Both the position numbers and the translations under genes were made by a program. Positions 28,575 to 38,562 of a stretch of 64,000 nucleotides of DNA are shown one piece after another. The notes under the pieces were generated by a model. That model searched no databases. It was given only the letters and a program-made list of their open reading frames with translations, and was not told the origin of the DNA. This DNA comes from Prorocentrum cordatum. Its lineage: Eukaryota > Sar > Dinophyceae > Prorocentrales > Prorocentraceae. The stretch's first letter is position 1. Every line of letters starts with the position of its first letter. The stretch covers positions 33,668 to 97,667 of the forward strand of contig CAUYUJ010001737.1 in the NCBI GenBank assembly GCA_963575745.1, given 5' to 3'.

Positions 28575-29295
28575 CTGGCGCCGGCGGTGAACCGTCAACC
28601 TGGTCACCGCCGGGAACCTGTAGAGCTCGTGGCACGCGTAAGAGTGCTTAGCATCAAAAGAGAAGGTTTCTGGAAGCATTTCTCGAAAAAGAGAAAACAT
28701 GATTTTTTCATGTCGACGCGAAGTTGGTTCCGCCAAGTGTTTTGATAGTAAGAATGCATCTAGAGATCTCATTTTAAGACGCAGAGACCCTCATAGTCGT
28801 CCACATGTGCGAAAAATCTGCTTTCTCAAAATAAATGGTCAAATATCTTTCAAAGATTCACAAAACCACCCAAAAGTTGTCACTTTGTCCGTCGGGGCCG
28901 GGTCGGCCATGGTAGCGTCCACAACCCGGAGAGCAAAGGGCAAACACACCAGAAAGCTTTCCTGGCGAGCCCTCCAACGCTCTCGTAAAGCTCTTCTGGC
29001 GCTCTGGGAAGCTCCCCTGCAGCGCTGCTGAAGCGCTGCCAGAAACGCTTCCATGCGTGCCTGCACGCGTGCAGGAACGCGTGGAAGCTTGCCGGAAGCT
29101 CTCCCGGACCCGTTGCCGGCTCAGGCGAGTCGCTGCGGGGAACGTGGACCGCCGCGGAGAAGCTCCTGGCGGGCACAGACACCGTCCGGCTTCTAATCTT
29201 AAACCCTCTAGCTCTCAGCGAGCTCCCCGGGAAACTAGCTCCACCCCGCGCCGGAATTCCTCTAGCTCATCGATGCCGAAGAGCTCTACGAGGTA
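28575..29295 (-). mobile_element. Type A HLE containing a GC-rich element
   Basis: The head is at 28575 after GTCGACCAA (self-target). The body is interrupted at GGTCGGCCA by the GC-rich element 28910-29233. ACTAGCTCCACCCCGC resumes at once, so that element also inserted without duplication. Tail ends at 29295. Confidence 0.8.
28910..29233. mobile_element. GC-rich palindromic element, complete-looking copy
   Basis: Starts TGGTAGCGTCCACAACCCGG and ends near GAGCTCCCCGGGA. Bases 29048-29087 form a near-perfect 40-bp palindrome (20-nt arms, about three mismatches), flanked by further inverted segments (AGCGCTGCCAGAAACGC, GCCGGAAGCTC). The host sequence GGCCA/ACTAG is continuous across it. Confidence 0.65.
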
Positions 29296-29554
29296 CTAGC
29301 TCCACCCCGCGCCGGAATTCCTCTAGCTCATCGATGCCGAAGAGCTCTACGAGGTACCGGCGAAGATGGCTGCTTGCGGGCACCACCACCGTCCGGCTTC
29401 TAATCTAGAACCCTCTAGCTCTCAGAGAGCTCTCCGGGAATCTTTCCAAAACCAACGTAAAGTTACCACATATTTTCTGGTCGGGTCGATGAACTAGCTA
29501 GACCCCGCGCTGGAATTCCTCGTCCTCATCGATGACGAAGAGCTCTACGAGGTA

Positions 29555-31570
29555 CTGGGCGCCGGCGGTAAATCGTGAAGCTGGCTACCGCCGGGGACCT
29601 CGTAGAGCTCTTTTCTTGCCCAGCTCCGCGGAACACGCGAAGCAAGCTGAAGCGAGAGCCAAACAACTCTGAAAAATCAGTCGCATACAAGAAGTTCTGC
29701 GCACTTAGCTCGAGGAGCAGACTGTGTCCAGAGCTCTAGGTGCTTCAGCCAGACGCCCTTGATGATTCTGTATCGGTTTCTCTGCGTACAGCTCTGTAGC
29801 TGTGCTACAGCTTGAGTTTGGTGCAGAATACGGACAGCGCCTCTTCAGAGAACTTAAGAAATACGAATAGTGTTGTGGACCTAGCTCGAGTAGCAGAACG
29901 AGGTCAGGCCTCTCGATGCAAGAGACGCACGCGTCTGGTGATGTTCAATCGGTTTATGTGCGTATCTGTTCTGTAGAGTTCAGTACAGAAACCGACATCA
30001 CTGGTCGAGACGACACGAGTAACACAAATAGTTTGACGGCCCTAGCTCGAGTAGCAGACCGAGGTCAGGCCTCCCGATTCAGACGAAGGCGTCTGATGAT
30101 TCTGACTCAGTGTCTGTAAGTATCACCTTTGTAGCTCCTAAATCTCGAGTTGAGTACAGAAAACTGTGAACCCGTGTCAAGATGACTCGAAACGGCCGAC
30201 GGTTCCCTCAAGTCTTTTGACAGTAACATTGCAGCTACGGACCTGAGAATTTAACTGGCAGACGCGGCATAACCCACTATACGTGGGAAAAATACCCGTT
30301 TTCCAAATAAATTGTCAAACTGGGCGCCGGCGGTAAACCGTCAACCTTCCTTACCGCCGGGGGACTCGTAGAGCTTCCTGATAATCTATAATGTCGAAGA
30401 CCAAATTGCAGAGAACGAATAGACCCCACGGAAGGCCCCCGATGCTTCTGAATTGTCTCCTCTACGAGCTCTGTAGCTCTCCTACAGCCCGAGCTACGTG
30501 CGTAAATCGACAGCACCTCTCAAGATGACTCGAACAGTACGAATAGTTTGGCAAACCTAGCTCGAGTATCAGACCGAGTTCAGAGCTCTGGATTCGACAG
30601 GCGGACGCGCCTGATGTCTCCGAATCGATTCCTGTGATTACCAGCCCTATAGCCGCCTACAGCCCGAGTTGAGTGCAGAAAATCGACAGCACCTCTCAAG
30701 AGGACTCGAACAATACGAATAGTTTCGCGAACCTAGCTCGAGTAGCAGACCAAGTTCAGACCTCTGAATGCGACAGGCGGACGCGCTTGATGTCTCCGAA
30801 TCGATTCCTGTGAATAGCAGCCCTGTAGCCACCCTACAGCCCGAGTTAAGTGCAGAAAACCGACAGCACCTCTCAAGATGACTCGAACAGTACAAATAGT
30901 TTCGCAGACCTAGCTCGGGCAGCAGACCGAGTTCACAGCTCTGGATTTAACAGAGGAACGCGCCTCACTATTCTGAATCGGTTCCTGTAAGCATCAGCTC
31001 TTTAGCTGTCCTATAGCTCGAGTTCAGTACAGAAAACCGAGAGCGCCTGTCAAGATGACTCGAATAATACGAATAGGTTTGCGGACCTAGCTCGGCTAGC
31101 AGACCGAGTTCAGACCTCTGGATGGAACAGGCAAACGCACCTGATCATTCTGAATCGATAAGGTGTGCTTACCAGCTCTGTAGCTGTCCTGTATCTCGAG
31201 TTAAGCCCAATATACCGAGAGCGCGTATCAAGATGACTTGAAACGGCCAATCCCGCCTGCCTGCTTTTTGGCAGTAAAGGGTACGCGATCGAGCTGAGAT
31301 CAAGATGGCGAGCAGGAATAAGATCGAATATCATGGGAAAAAATACTAGAGCTCAAACGAATTGTTGAATTTCGAGAACGAAACTTTCAACCGACCAAAA
31401 GTCAGCAAAAGTTCCGTCGAGATTGTTCTTGCCAACTAGCTCTCCGGCGCCCCGGAATTACTCTTAAGCTTCCAGCAATAACTTGCTAAGGAAAGCTCTA
31501 CGAGTTATATCAAATATTCGCAAAACCGACCCAAGGTTGTCACATTGTCTCTTCTCGTCGGGTCGGCCAA
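29555..31570 (-). mobile_element. Type D HLE with a nested type B HLE
   Basis: The head CTGGGCGCCGGCGGTAAATC abuts the previous tail. Body TTGCCCAGCTCCGCGG and 178-bp units (29700-30200) are followed by the type C-like half, interrupted at TTGTCAAA by 30320-31507. It resumes to GTCGGCCAA at 31570, where another type B head starts. Confidence 0.7.
30320..31507 (-). mobile_element. Type B HLE, complete
   Basis: 1,188 bp, from an intact GGTAA/TTACC hairpin with ACTCGTAGAGCTTCC to CTACGAGTTA. It holds about four 178-bp units (30480-31200), then AACGGCCAATCCCGCCTGCC and the 5' block CTCTCCGGCGCCCCGGAATT. The 5' and 3' inverted repeats match over 13-15 bases. Confidence 0.8.
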
Positions 31571-33097
31571 CTGGGCGCCGGCGGTAAACCGTCAACCTTC
31601 CTTACCGCCGGGGGACTCGTAGAGCTTCCTGCTATATAATGTCGGAAAAAAATGCAGAGAACGAATAGAGCCCACAGAATGCCCCCGATGCTTCTGAATT
31701 GTCTTCTGTACGAGCTCTGCGGCTCTCCTACAGCCCGAGTTACGTGCGTAAATCGACAGCACCTCTCAAGATGACTCGAACAGTACGAACAGTTTGGCAA
31801 ACCTAGCTCGAGTATCAGACCGAGTTCAGAGCTCTGGATTCGACAGGCAGACGCGCCTGATGTCTCCGAATCGATTCGTGTGATTACCAGCCCTATAGCC
31901 GCCTACAGCCCGAGTTGAATGCAGAAAATCGACAGCACCTCTCAAGAGGACTCGAACAATACGGATAGTTTCGTGAACCTAGCTCGAGTAGCAGACCGAG
32001 TTCAGACCTCTGAATGTGACAGGTGGACGCGCCTGATGTCTCCGAACCGATTCCTGTCAACATCAGCCCTGTAGTCCCCCTACAGCCCGAGTTAAGTGCA
32101 GAAAACCGACAGCACCTCTCAAGATGACTCGAACAGTACAAATAGTTTCGCAGACCTAGCTCGGGCAGCCGACCAGGTTCACAGCTCTGGATTTAACGGA
32201 GAAACGCACCTCATTATTCAAAATCGCTTCCTGTAAGCATCAGCTCTTTTTTAGCTGTCCTATAGCTCGAGTTAAGTACAGAAAACCGAGAGCGCCTGTC
32301 AAGATGACTCGAATAATACGAATAGGTTTGCGGACCTAGCTCGGCTAGCAGACCGAGTTCAGACCTCTGGATGGAACAGGCAAACGCGCCTGATCATTCT
32401 GAATCGATAAGGTGTGCTTACCAGCTCTGTAGCTGTCCTGTATCTCGAGTTAGGTCCAATAGACCGAGAGCGGTATTAAGATGACTTGAAACGGCCGATC
32501 CCGCCTGCCTGCCTTTTGGCAGTAAAAAGTACCCGATCGAGCTGAGATCAAGATGACGATCAGGAATAAGATCGAATATCATGGGAAAAAATACTAGAGC
32601 TTAAACGAATTGTTGAATTTACAGAACAAAACTGGCGCTGGCGGTGAGCCGTCAACCCGGTCACCGCCGGGAACTTCGTAGAGCTCTTTTCACGCGTGAG
32701 AGAGCTCAGAGTTGGAAGAGAAAGCTTCTGGAGGCATTTCTCGAAAAATTGAACATTCATTATTTTTCATGTCGACATGAAATTGGTTTCCCCCAAGTGT
32801 TTTGATAGTAAATGTGCGCCTACAGAGCTCATATTAAGACGCAAAGGCCCCCATAGTCGTTTACAGGTAGGAAAAATCTGGCGAAATGAATTGTCAAATA
32901 TCTTTGAAATCTTAGGAAAACCGACCCAAATGTGCCACATTGTCTCTTTTCGTCGGGACGGCCAACCTCTAGCTCATCGATGCCGAAGAGCTCTAAGAAG
33001 TATTTCCAAACGACCAAAAGTCAGCAAAATGTTCGTCGAGATTTTTCTTGCCAACTAGCACTCCAGCGCCCCGGAATGACTCTCAAACTTCCAGCAA
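31571..33097 (-). mobile_element. Type B HLE at the self-target site, tail lost
   Basis: Head at 31571 after GTCGGCCAA. Its units are strikingly similar to those of 30320-31507, suggesting a close relative. It is interrupted at GAACAAAA by 32632-33002 and resumes at 33003 through CTTGCCAACTAGCACTCC. It is then stopped at TTCCAGCAA (33097) by another type A HLE. Confidence 0.75.
32632..33002 (-). mobile_element. Type A HLE, complete
   Basis: 371 bp. Head CTGGCGCTGGCGGTGAGCC (stem weakened); tail decayed to GAGCTCTAAGAAGTA. Most of the 5' subterminal block is deleted (GCCAACCTCTAGCTC). Flanks GAACAAAA and TTTCCAAACGACC rejoin to the type B consensus without duplication. Confidence 0.75.
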
Positions 33098-33469
33098 CTG
33101 GCGCCGGCGGTGAACCGTCAACCTGGTCACCGCCGGGAACCTCGCAGAGCTCCGTTCACGCGCGAGAGAGCTCAGAGTCGAAAGAGAGAGCTCTGGAGGC
33201 ATTCCTCGAACAATTGAACATTGATTTTTTTCATGTCGAAAGAAAGTTGGTTCCTCCAAGTGTTTTGGTAGTGAAAGTGCGCCTAGAGAGCTCATATTAA
33301 GACGCAGAGGCTCTGATAACCTTCTAGAGGTGAGAAAAACAAATTCTCGTAATAAATGGTCGGATATGTTTCAAATATTCGCAAAACCACCCAAAAACTT
33401 TGTCCTTTCTGCTCGGGTCGACCAACTAGCTCCACCCTGCGCCGGAATTCTAAAGAGCTCTACGAGGCA
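33098..33469 (-). mobile_element. Type A HLE, complete
   Basis: 372 bp, with a strong GGTGA/TCACC hairpin and tail GAGCTCTACGAGGCA. It lies inside the 5' region of the type B element (CCAGCAA/). The following head at 33470 abuts its tail, giving a head-to-tail pair. Confidence 0.8.
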
Positions 33470-34769
33470 CTGGCGCCGGCGGTGAACCGTCCACCTGGTC
33501 ACCGCCGGGAACCGCGTAAAGCTTCGTTCACGCGTCAGAGAGCTCAGATCCGAGCTCTGGATTCGACAGGCGGGCGCGCCTGATGTCTTCAAATCGATTC
33601 CTGTGACCACCAGCACTGTAGTCCGCCCCCCAGCCCGAGTTGAGTGCTAAAAACCGAGAGCACTTCTCAAGATGACTCGAACAATACGAATAGTTTCGCG
33701 ATTCTAGATCGGGCAGCAGACCGAGTTCAGAGCTCTGGCCACACGCTTGCAGTGGAACCTTCCCGCTGTGCAGCCTCGGAGAGTCCATCTGGAACCTTTG
33801 TCTATAATTTATTCTTCTCTTCCTTCTCTCTTCCTCCTCCTCGAGCCTCCAACCCTCCTCCTCTGGCTCTTCACTCCTTCCCGATTATCTTCCTCCTCTT
33901 CCTCCTCCTACAGGCGCGGAGGATGAAGGCGGAGCAGAAAGAAAAGAACAAAGAGGAGAAGGAGGAGGGGGAGGCAGAGCAGAGGGAGAAGGAGGAAGAA
34001 GAGAGGAGAAGAAGGAGGAGGAGGAGAAGGAGAAGGGAGAAGGAGGGAGAAGGACGAGCAGGAGGAGGAGGAGGGAGGAGAATGAGGAGGAGGGAGGATC
34101 ACGAGGCGGAGAAAGGGGAGAAGAGGAGGAGGGGGAAGAAGAAGGACGAGGAGGAGAAGGAGGAGGACCGAGAAGAAAGGAACCGCGTCAGGATCACCTG
34201 CCTCTGGAAGCCAAGGGAATGCTGGAGAAAGGGGGCCTTCAGCGACACTCCGCTGGTGCGCGCGGCGCTGTTCCCCAAGAATGATAGATTCAACAGACAA
34301 ATGCGACTGATGATTCAGAATCGGTTTTTGTAGGCATCGGCCCTGTAGCTGTCCTATAGCGAGTTAAGTACAGAAAACCGAGAGCGTCTGTCAAGATGAC
34401 TCGAATAATACGAATAGGTTTGCGGATCTAGCTCGGCGAACAGACCGAGTTCAGACCTCTAGATTCAACAGGCGAACGCGCCTGATCATTCTGAATCGAT
34501 TAGCGTGCTTACCAGTTTTGTTATGAAGCTCGAGTTATGTTCAGAAAACCGTCATCGCGTGTCAAGATGACTTGAAACGGCCGGTCCCGCCTGCCTGCTT
34601 TTTTGGAGTAAAAGGTACCCGATCGAGCTGAAATCGAGATGGCGAGCGGAAATAAGATCGAATATGATGGGAAAAAATACCACAGCTCAAACGACTTGTT
34701 AAATTTCAGGAACAAAATGTTTAACCGACAAAAAGTCACCAACAGGTCCGTCGAGATTTGTCTTGCCAA
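33470..34769 (-). mobile_element. Composite: type A head joined to a type B body
   Basis: A type A hairpin (33470-33548) breaks off at GAGCTCAGAT and continues as 178-bp repeats. These run to the type B 5' region (34570-34769), apart from the 33.74-34.28 kb low-complexity insertion. At CTTGCCAA (34769) a type B HLE occupies the self-target site. The remaining pieces of this outer element are 36705-36726 and 38223-38276. Confidence 0.6.
33741..34280. other. Polypyrimidine then polypurine low-complexity block
   Basis: About 100 bases of nearly pure pyrimidine (CTTCCTCC type, about 33808-33911) are followed by nearly 280 bases of nearly pure purine (GGAGGAGAAGG type, about 33913-34190). The edges are unique (GGCCACACGCTTGCAGTGG on the left, CAGCGACACTCCGCTGG on the right). 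The block sits inside a 178-bp array. An ORF through it is only Arg/Glu/Lys/Gly run, so I do not call it a gene. Such strand asymmetry can form triplex (H-DNA). Confidence 0.75.
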
Positions 34770-35827
34770 CTGGGCGCCGGCGGTAAACCGTCAACCTTTC
34801 TTACCGCCGGGGGACTCGTAGAGCTTCCTGACAATATATAATGTGAGAAAAAATGTAGATAACAAATAGTTTCTCAGCCCAAGCGATTTCAGACCTCTCG
34901 ATGCAACAGCCGAACGCCCCCCATGCTTCTGGATTGTCTTCTTTACGAGCTCTGTAGCTCTGCAACAGCCCAAGTGAGCACCTCTCAAGATGACTCTAAG
35001 AAAACGAAGAGTTTGCCCAGCTCGAGTATCAAACCGAGTACAGACCTCTGAATGCGACAGGCGGACGCGTCTGATGTCTCCGAATCGATTCCTGTGATAA
35101 CCAGCCCTGCAGCACCCCTACAGCCTGAGTTAAAAGCATAAAACCGACAGGATCTCAGGATGACTCGAACAATACAATAGTTTCGCGAACCTAGTTCGGG
35201 CAGCAGACTGAGTTCCGAGCTCTGGATTCGACAGACGAACGCGCCTGATGTCTCCAAATTGATTCCTGTGACTACCAGCACTGTAGCCCCCCCAGCCCGA
35301 GTTCAGTACAGAAAACAGAAGCACTTCTCAAGACAACTCGAACAATACGAACAGTTTCGGGATGCAGCAGACCGAGTTCAGAGTTCTCGAATCAACAGAC
35401 AAATGCGACTGACGATTCTGAATCGGTTTCTGTAACTATCAGCTCTGTAGCTGTCCTATAGCTCGAGTTAAGTACAGAAAACCGAGAGCGTCTGTCAAGA
35501 TGACTCGAATAATACGAATAGGTTTGCGGACCTAGCTCGGCTAGCAGACCCAGTTCAGACCGCTAGATTCAACAAGCGAACACGCCTGATCATTCTGAAT
35601 CGATTAGCTGTGCTTACGGGCTCTGTAGCTGTGCTAAAGCTCGAGTTATGTTCAGAAAACCGTCATTGCGTGTCAAGATGACTTGAAATGGCCGATCCCG
35701 CCTGCCTGCTTTTTGGCAGTACAAGGTACCCGATCGAGCTGAGATCAAGATGGCGAGCGGGAATAAGATCAAATCTCATGGGAAAAATACTAGAGCTCAA
35801 ACGAATTGTTCAATTTTGAGAAAGAAA

Positions 35828-36224
35828 CTGGCACCGGCGGTGAACCTTCAACCTGGTCACCGCCAGGAACCTCGTAGAGCTCCTCTCACGCGTAAGAGCG
35901 CTCAGAGTCGAAGGAGAGAGCTTATGGAGGCATTATTCAAAAATTTGAACATGTATTTTTTCATGTCGACATGAAGTTGGTTCCCCCAAGTGTTTCAATA
36001 GTAAATGTGCGCCTACAGAGCTGATATCAATACGCAGAGGCCCTTACATTCGTCTACAGGTGCGAAAAATCTGCTTTCTCAAAACAAATTGTCAAATATC
36101 TTTCAAATAATGGTAAAACCGACAAAAAGTCAACCCTTTGTCCTTTCTGGCGGGGTGGGCCAACTAGCTCCACCCCGCGCCGGAATTCCTCTAGCTCATC
36201 GATAACGAAGAGCTCTACGAGGTA
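35828..36224 (-). mobile_element. Type A HLE, left arm of a large inverted repeat
   Basis: 397 bp, head CTGGCACCGGCGGTGAACC, tail GAGCTCTACGAGGTA. Flanks GAGAAAGAAA and TTTTCAACC fit the type B consensus with no duplication. Its closest relative is the flipped copy 43 bp away (both have CGATAACGAAGAGC). Confidence 0.85.
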
Positions 36225-36267
36225 TTTTCAACCATCCAAAAATCAGCAAAAGGTCCGTCGAGATTTT

Positions 36268-36624
36268 TACCTCGTAGAGCTCTTCGTTATCGATGAGCTA
36301 GAGGAATTCCGGCGCGGGGTGGAGCTAGTTGGCCCACCCGGCCAGAAAGGACAAAGTGATAACTTTTGGTCGGTTTTGCCATTATTTGAAAGATATTTGA
36401 CAATTCATTCTGAAAAATCTTGATATGAGCTCTCTAGGCACACATTTACAAGCAAAACACTTGGCGGAACCAACTTCATGTCGGCATGAAAAAAATACAT
36501 GTTCATTTTTTTTCAAAAATGCCTCCAGAAGCTCTCTCCTTCGACTCTGAGCACTCTTTCGCGTGGGAGGAGCTCTACGAGGTTCCCGGCGGTGACCAGG
36601 TTGACGGTTCACCGCCGGTGCCAG
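36268..36624 (+). mobile_element. Type A HLE, flipped, clean T/T insertion
   Basis: Starts TACCTCGTAGAGCTC at 36268 and ends with a complete hairpin and GTGCCAG at 36624. Flanks CGAGATTTT and TCTTGCC restore the type B sequence CGAGATTTTTCTTGCC, so the copy sits between two Ts with no duplication. It shows that the hairpin end is the same biological end whichever way the element lies. Confidence 0.85.
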
Positions 36625-36704
36625 TCTTGCCAACTAGCTGTCCAGCGCCCAGCAATTACTTTAAGCTTCCAGCAATAACTTGCTGAGGAAAGCTCTACAA
36701 GTTA

Positions 36705-36726
36705 CTAGCTCTCCAGCGCCCCGGAA
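36705..36726 (-). repeat. Leftover 5' block of the outer type B element
   Basis: CTAGCTCTCCAGCGCCCC and GGAA: the continuation of the outer element between two inserted HLEs. Confidence 0.7.
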
Positions 36727-37690
36727 CTGGGCGCCGGCGGTAAACCGTCAACCTTCCTTACCGCCGGGGGACTCGTAGAGCTTCCTGACAATATATAATG
36801 TCGAAAAAATTGCAGAGAACAAATAGTTTTTCAGGCGATGTCAGACCTCTCGATGCAACAGCCGAACGAAGCTTCTGGATTCTCTTCTGTACGAGCTCTG
36901 TAGCTCTCCTGAAGCCCGAGTTACGTGCGTAAATCGACAGCAACCCTGAAGATGACTCGAACAATACGATAGTTTGGTAAACCTAGCTTGAGTATCAGAT
37001 CAAGTTCATGCCTCTGAATGCGACAGGCAACGCTTCTGATGTCTCCGAATCGATTCCTGTGTTAACCAGCCCTGCAGCCCCCCTAGCAGCCCGAGATAAA
37101 AGCATACAACCGACCGGATCTCAGGATGACTCGAACAATACGAATAGTTTCGCGGTCCTAGTTCGGGCAGCAGACCGAGTTTCGAGCTCTCGATTCGACA
37201 AGCGGACGCGCCTGATGTCTCTAAATCGATGTATGTGACTACCAGCACTTTAGCTCTCCCAGAACCCGAGTCAAGTACAGAAAACCGACAGCACCACTGG
37301 AATAATACAACTAGGTTTGCGGACCTGGCTCGGCTAGCAGACCGAGTTCAGACCTCTGAATGCAACATACGAACGCGCCTATCATTCTGAATCTGTGCTT
37401 ACCAGCTCTGTAGATGTCCTTTATCTCGAGTTCACTCCAATATACCGACAGCGCGTATCAAGATGACTCGAAACGGCCGATCGAGCTGAGATCAAGATGG
37501 CAAGCGGGAATAAGATCGGGAAAAAATACTAAAGCTCAAGCGAATGATTGAATTTCGAGAACAAAATTTGCAACCGACCAAAAGTCATCAAAAGGTCTGT
37601 CGAGATTTCTCTTGCCAACTAGCTCTGCAGCGTCCCGGAATTACTTGTAAGCTTCCAGCAATAACTTGCTGAGAGGAGCTTTACGAGTTA
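36727..37690 (-). mobile_element. Type B HLE, short copy
   Basis: 964 bp, head CTGGGCGCCGGCGGTAAA, tail decayed to GAGCTTTACGAGTTA. It has about three 178-bp units and the 5' region with TAGCTCTGCAGCGTCCCGG. Left flank is CCGGAA of the outer element. Confidence 0.75.
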
Positions 37691-38222
37691 CTTGACAGCG
37701 TCCACTTGGTAGCGTCCACAACCCGGAGAGCGAAGAGAATCTCGGGGACGGGAAATCTTTCCTGGAGAGCCTTGGGGCGCCCCCCTGGAGCGCTGCGGAA
37801 GCGCTGCCAGAAACACTTCCATGCGTGCCTGCACGCATGGAGGCACGCGTGGAAGCTTGCCGGAAGCTCCCCCGGACCAGTTGCCGGGCCGCCGGAGGCG
37901 CTGCGGGGAACGTGGACCGCCGTGGAGGAGCTCATGGAGCTTTACGAGTTACTTGATAGCGTCCAAAACCCGGAGAGATAAGAGACCGGGACGGGAAAAA
38001 GGAAAATCTTTCCTAGAGGGGCCCGGGAAGCCCCCCTGCCGCGCTGCTGAAGCGCTGCCAGAATCGCTTCCATGCGTGCCTGCACGCGTACAGGCTCGCG
38101 TGGAAGCCTGCCAAAAGCTCCCCCGGACCAGCTGCCGGGTCGGGCGAGGCTGCGGGGAACGTGGAGCAACGGAACGGAGCTCCTGGCGGGCACCAAACTC
38201 TTTAGATCTCAGCGAGCTCACC
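37691..38222. mobile_element. GC-rich palindromic element, tandem pair
   Basis: Two consecutive copies (about 37691-37948 and 37949-38222), each starting near TAGCGTCCA and with the CTTCCATGCGTGCCTGCACG palindrome arm (about 37817 and 38068). The second ends TCTCAGCGAGCTCACCGGGAA. The outer type B element resumes with TTACTCTTACGC. Long frames on the minus strand are compositional. Confidence 0.65.
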
Positions 38223-38294
38223 GGGAATTACTCTTACGCTTCCAGCAATAACTTGCCAAGGGAAGCTCTACGAGTTTCTTGGTAGCGTCCACAA
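38223..38294 (-). repeat. Closing tail of the outer type B element
   Basis: TTACTCTTACGCTTCCAGC through GGGAAGCTCTACGAGTTT (ending about 38276), then an 18-base start of another GC-rich element (CTTGGTAGCGTCCACAA) cut by the next HLE. Confidence 0.65.
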
Positions 38295-38562
38295 CTGGCG
38301 CCGGCGGTAAACCGTCAACCAGTTCTGCCGAAATCTCGTAGAGCTCCTTATACAGGTGGGAGTGCTGAGAATCGAAGTAGTGTCATGAAATAAATATTTG
38401 TTCGAAAATCTCTATTTTCGATCTTTCGATGTTCATATTCGCAAAGTTCCTGGAACTCAACTCTCAAGAAAATACATCGGAAGAGCTGAGCTGCCAGAGA
38501 GGAGTTTATATACCAATGCGACGCTCAAAAGTCTGCTTTCTTGAAATAACTTGTCAAATATA

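Larger units (their letters stand above)
26955..29356 (-). mobile_element. Type A HLE with LINE gamma in its hairpin and a nested HLE
   Basis: Head at 26955; the hairpin loop reads CTCAACCTGGTC and then LINE gamma. Body resumes at about 28292 (GTTCACGCGTGAGGGAGCTC). The HLE 28575-29295 occupies the self-target site, and the outer tail (CTAGCTCCACCCCGCGCC) is preserved at 29296-29356, giving two tandem tails. The right hairpin arm was lost at the LINE 5' junction. Confidence 0.75.
26437..29554 (-). mobile_element. Type C HLE with a four-level nest inside
   Basis: The head is decayed (GGAAACGGCAGCAAGCCGTC, right arm GTAACCGCCGGG). Its body stops at ATTTCAAA (26719), resumes near 29435 (ATCTTTCCAAAACCAACG) and reaches its tail at 29554. 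Between lie a GC-rich element (26720-26954 and 29357-29434), the HLE 26955-29356 with its LINE, and the HLE 28575-29295. All close in reverse order of opening. Confidence 0.7.
34770..36704 (-). mobile_element. Type B HLE with two inversely oriented type A HLEs
   Basis: Head at 34770 after CTTGCCAA, tail ending CTACAAGTTA at 36704. The right flank CTAGCTCTCCAGCGCCCCGG is exactly what should follow CTTGCCAA in a type B 5' region, so this is a perfect self-target insertion. Inside are about five 178-bp units, then type A copies at 35828-36224 and 36268-36624 in opposite orientations. Confidence 0.85.

Noticed and set aside
30417-32470. CRISPR-like regularly spaced repeats
   Set aside because: The repeats are about 178 bp, imperfect over their whole length, with no unique spacers and no cas genes. 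They are tandem units of type B elements.
33644-34333. 229-codon ORF rich in Arg, Glu and Lys
   Set aside because: It is the translation of a nearly pure purine tract. No domain, no codon bias beyond composition, and an equally long frame exists on the other strand.
37681-38285. Overlapping ORFs of 80-150 codons on both strands in GC-rich sequence
   Set aside because: GC-rich palindromic repeats give stop-poor frames in every direction. No frame is conserved between the copies at 28.9, 37.7 and 50.2 kb.
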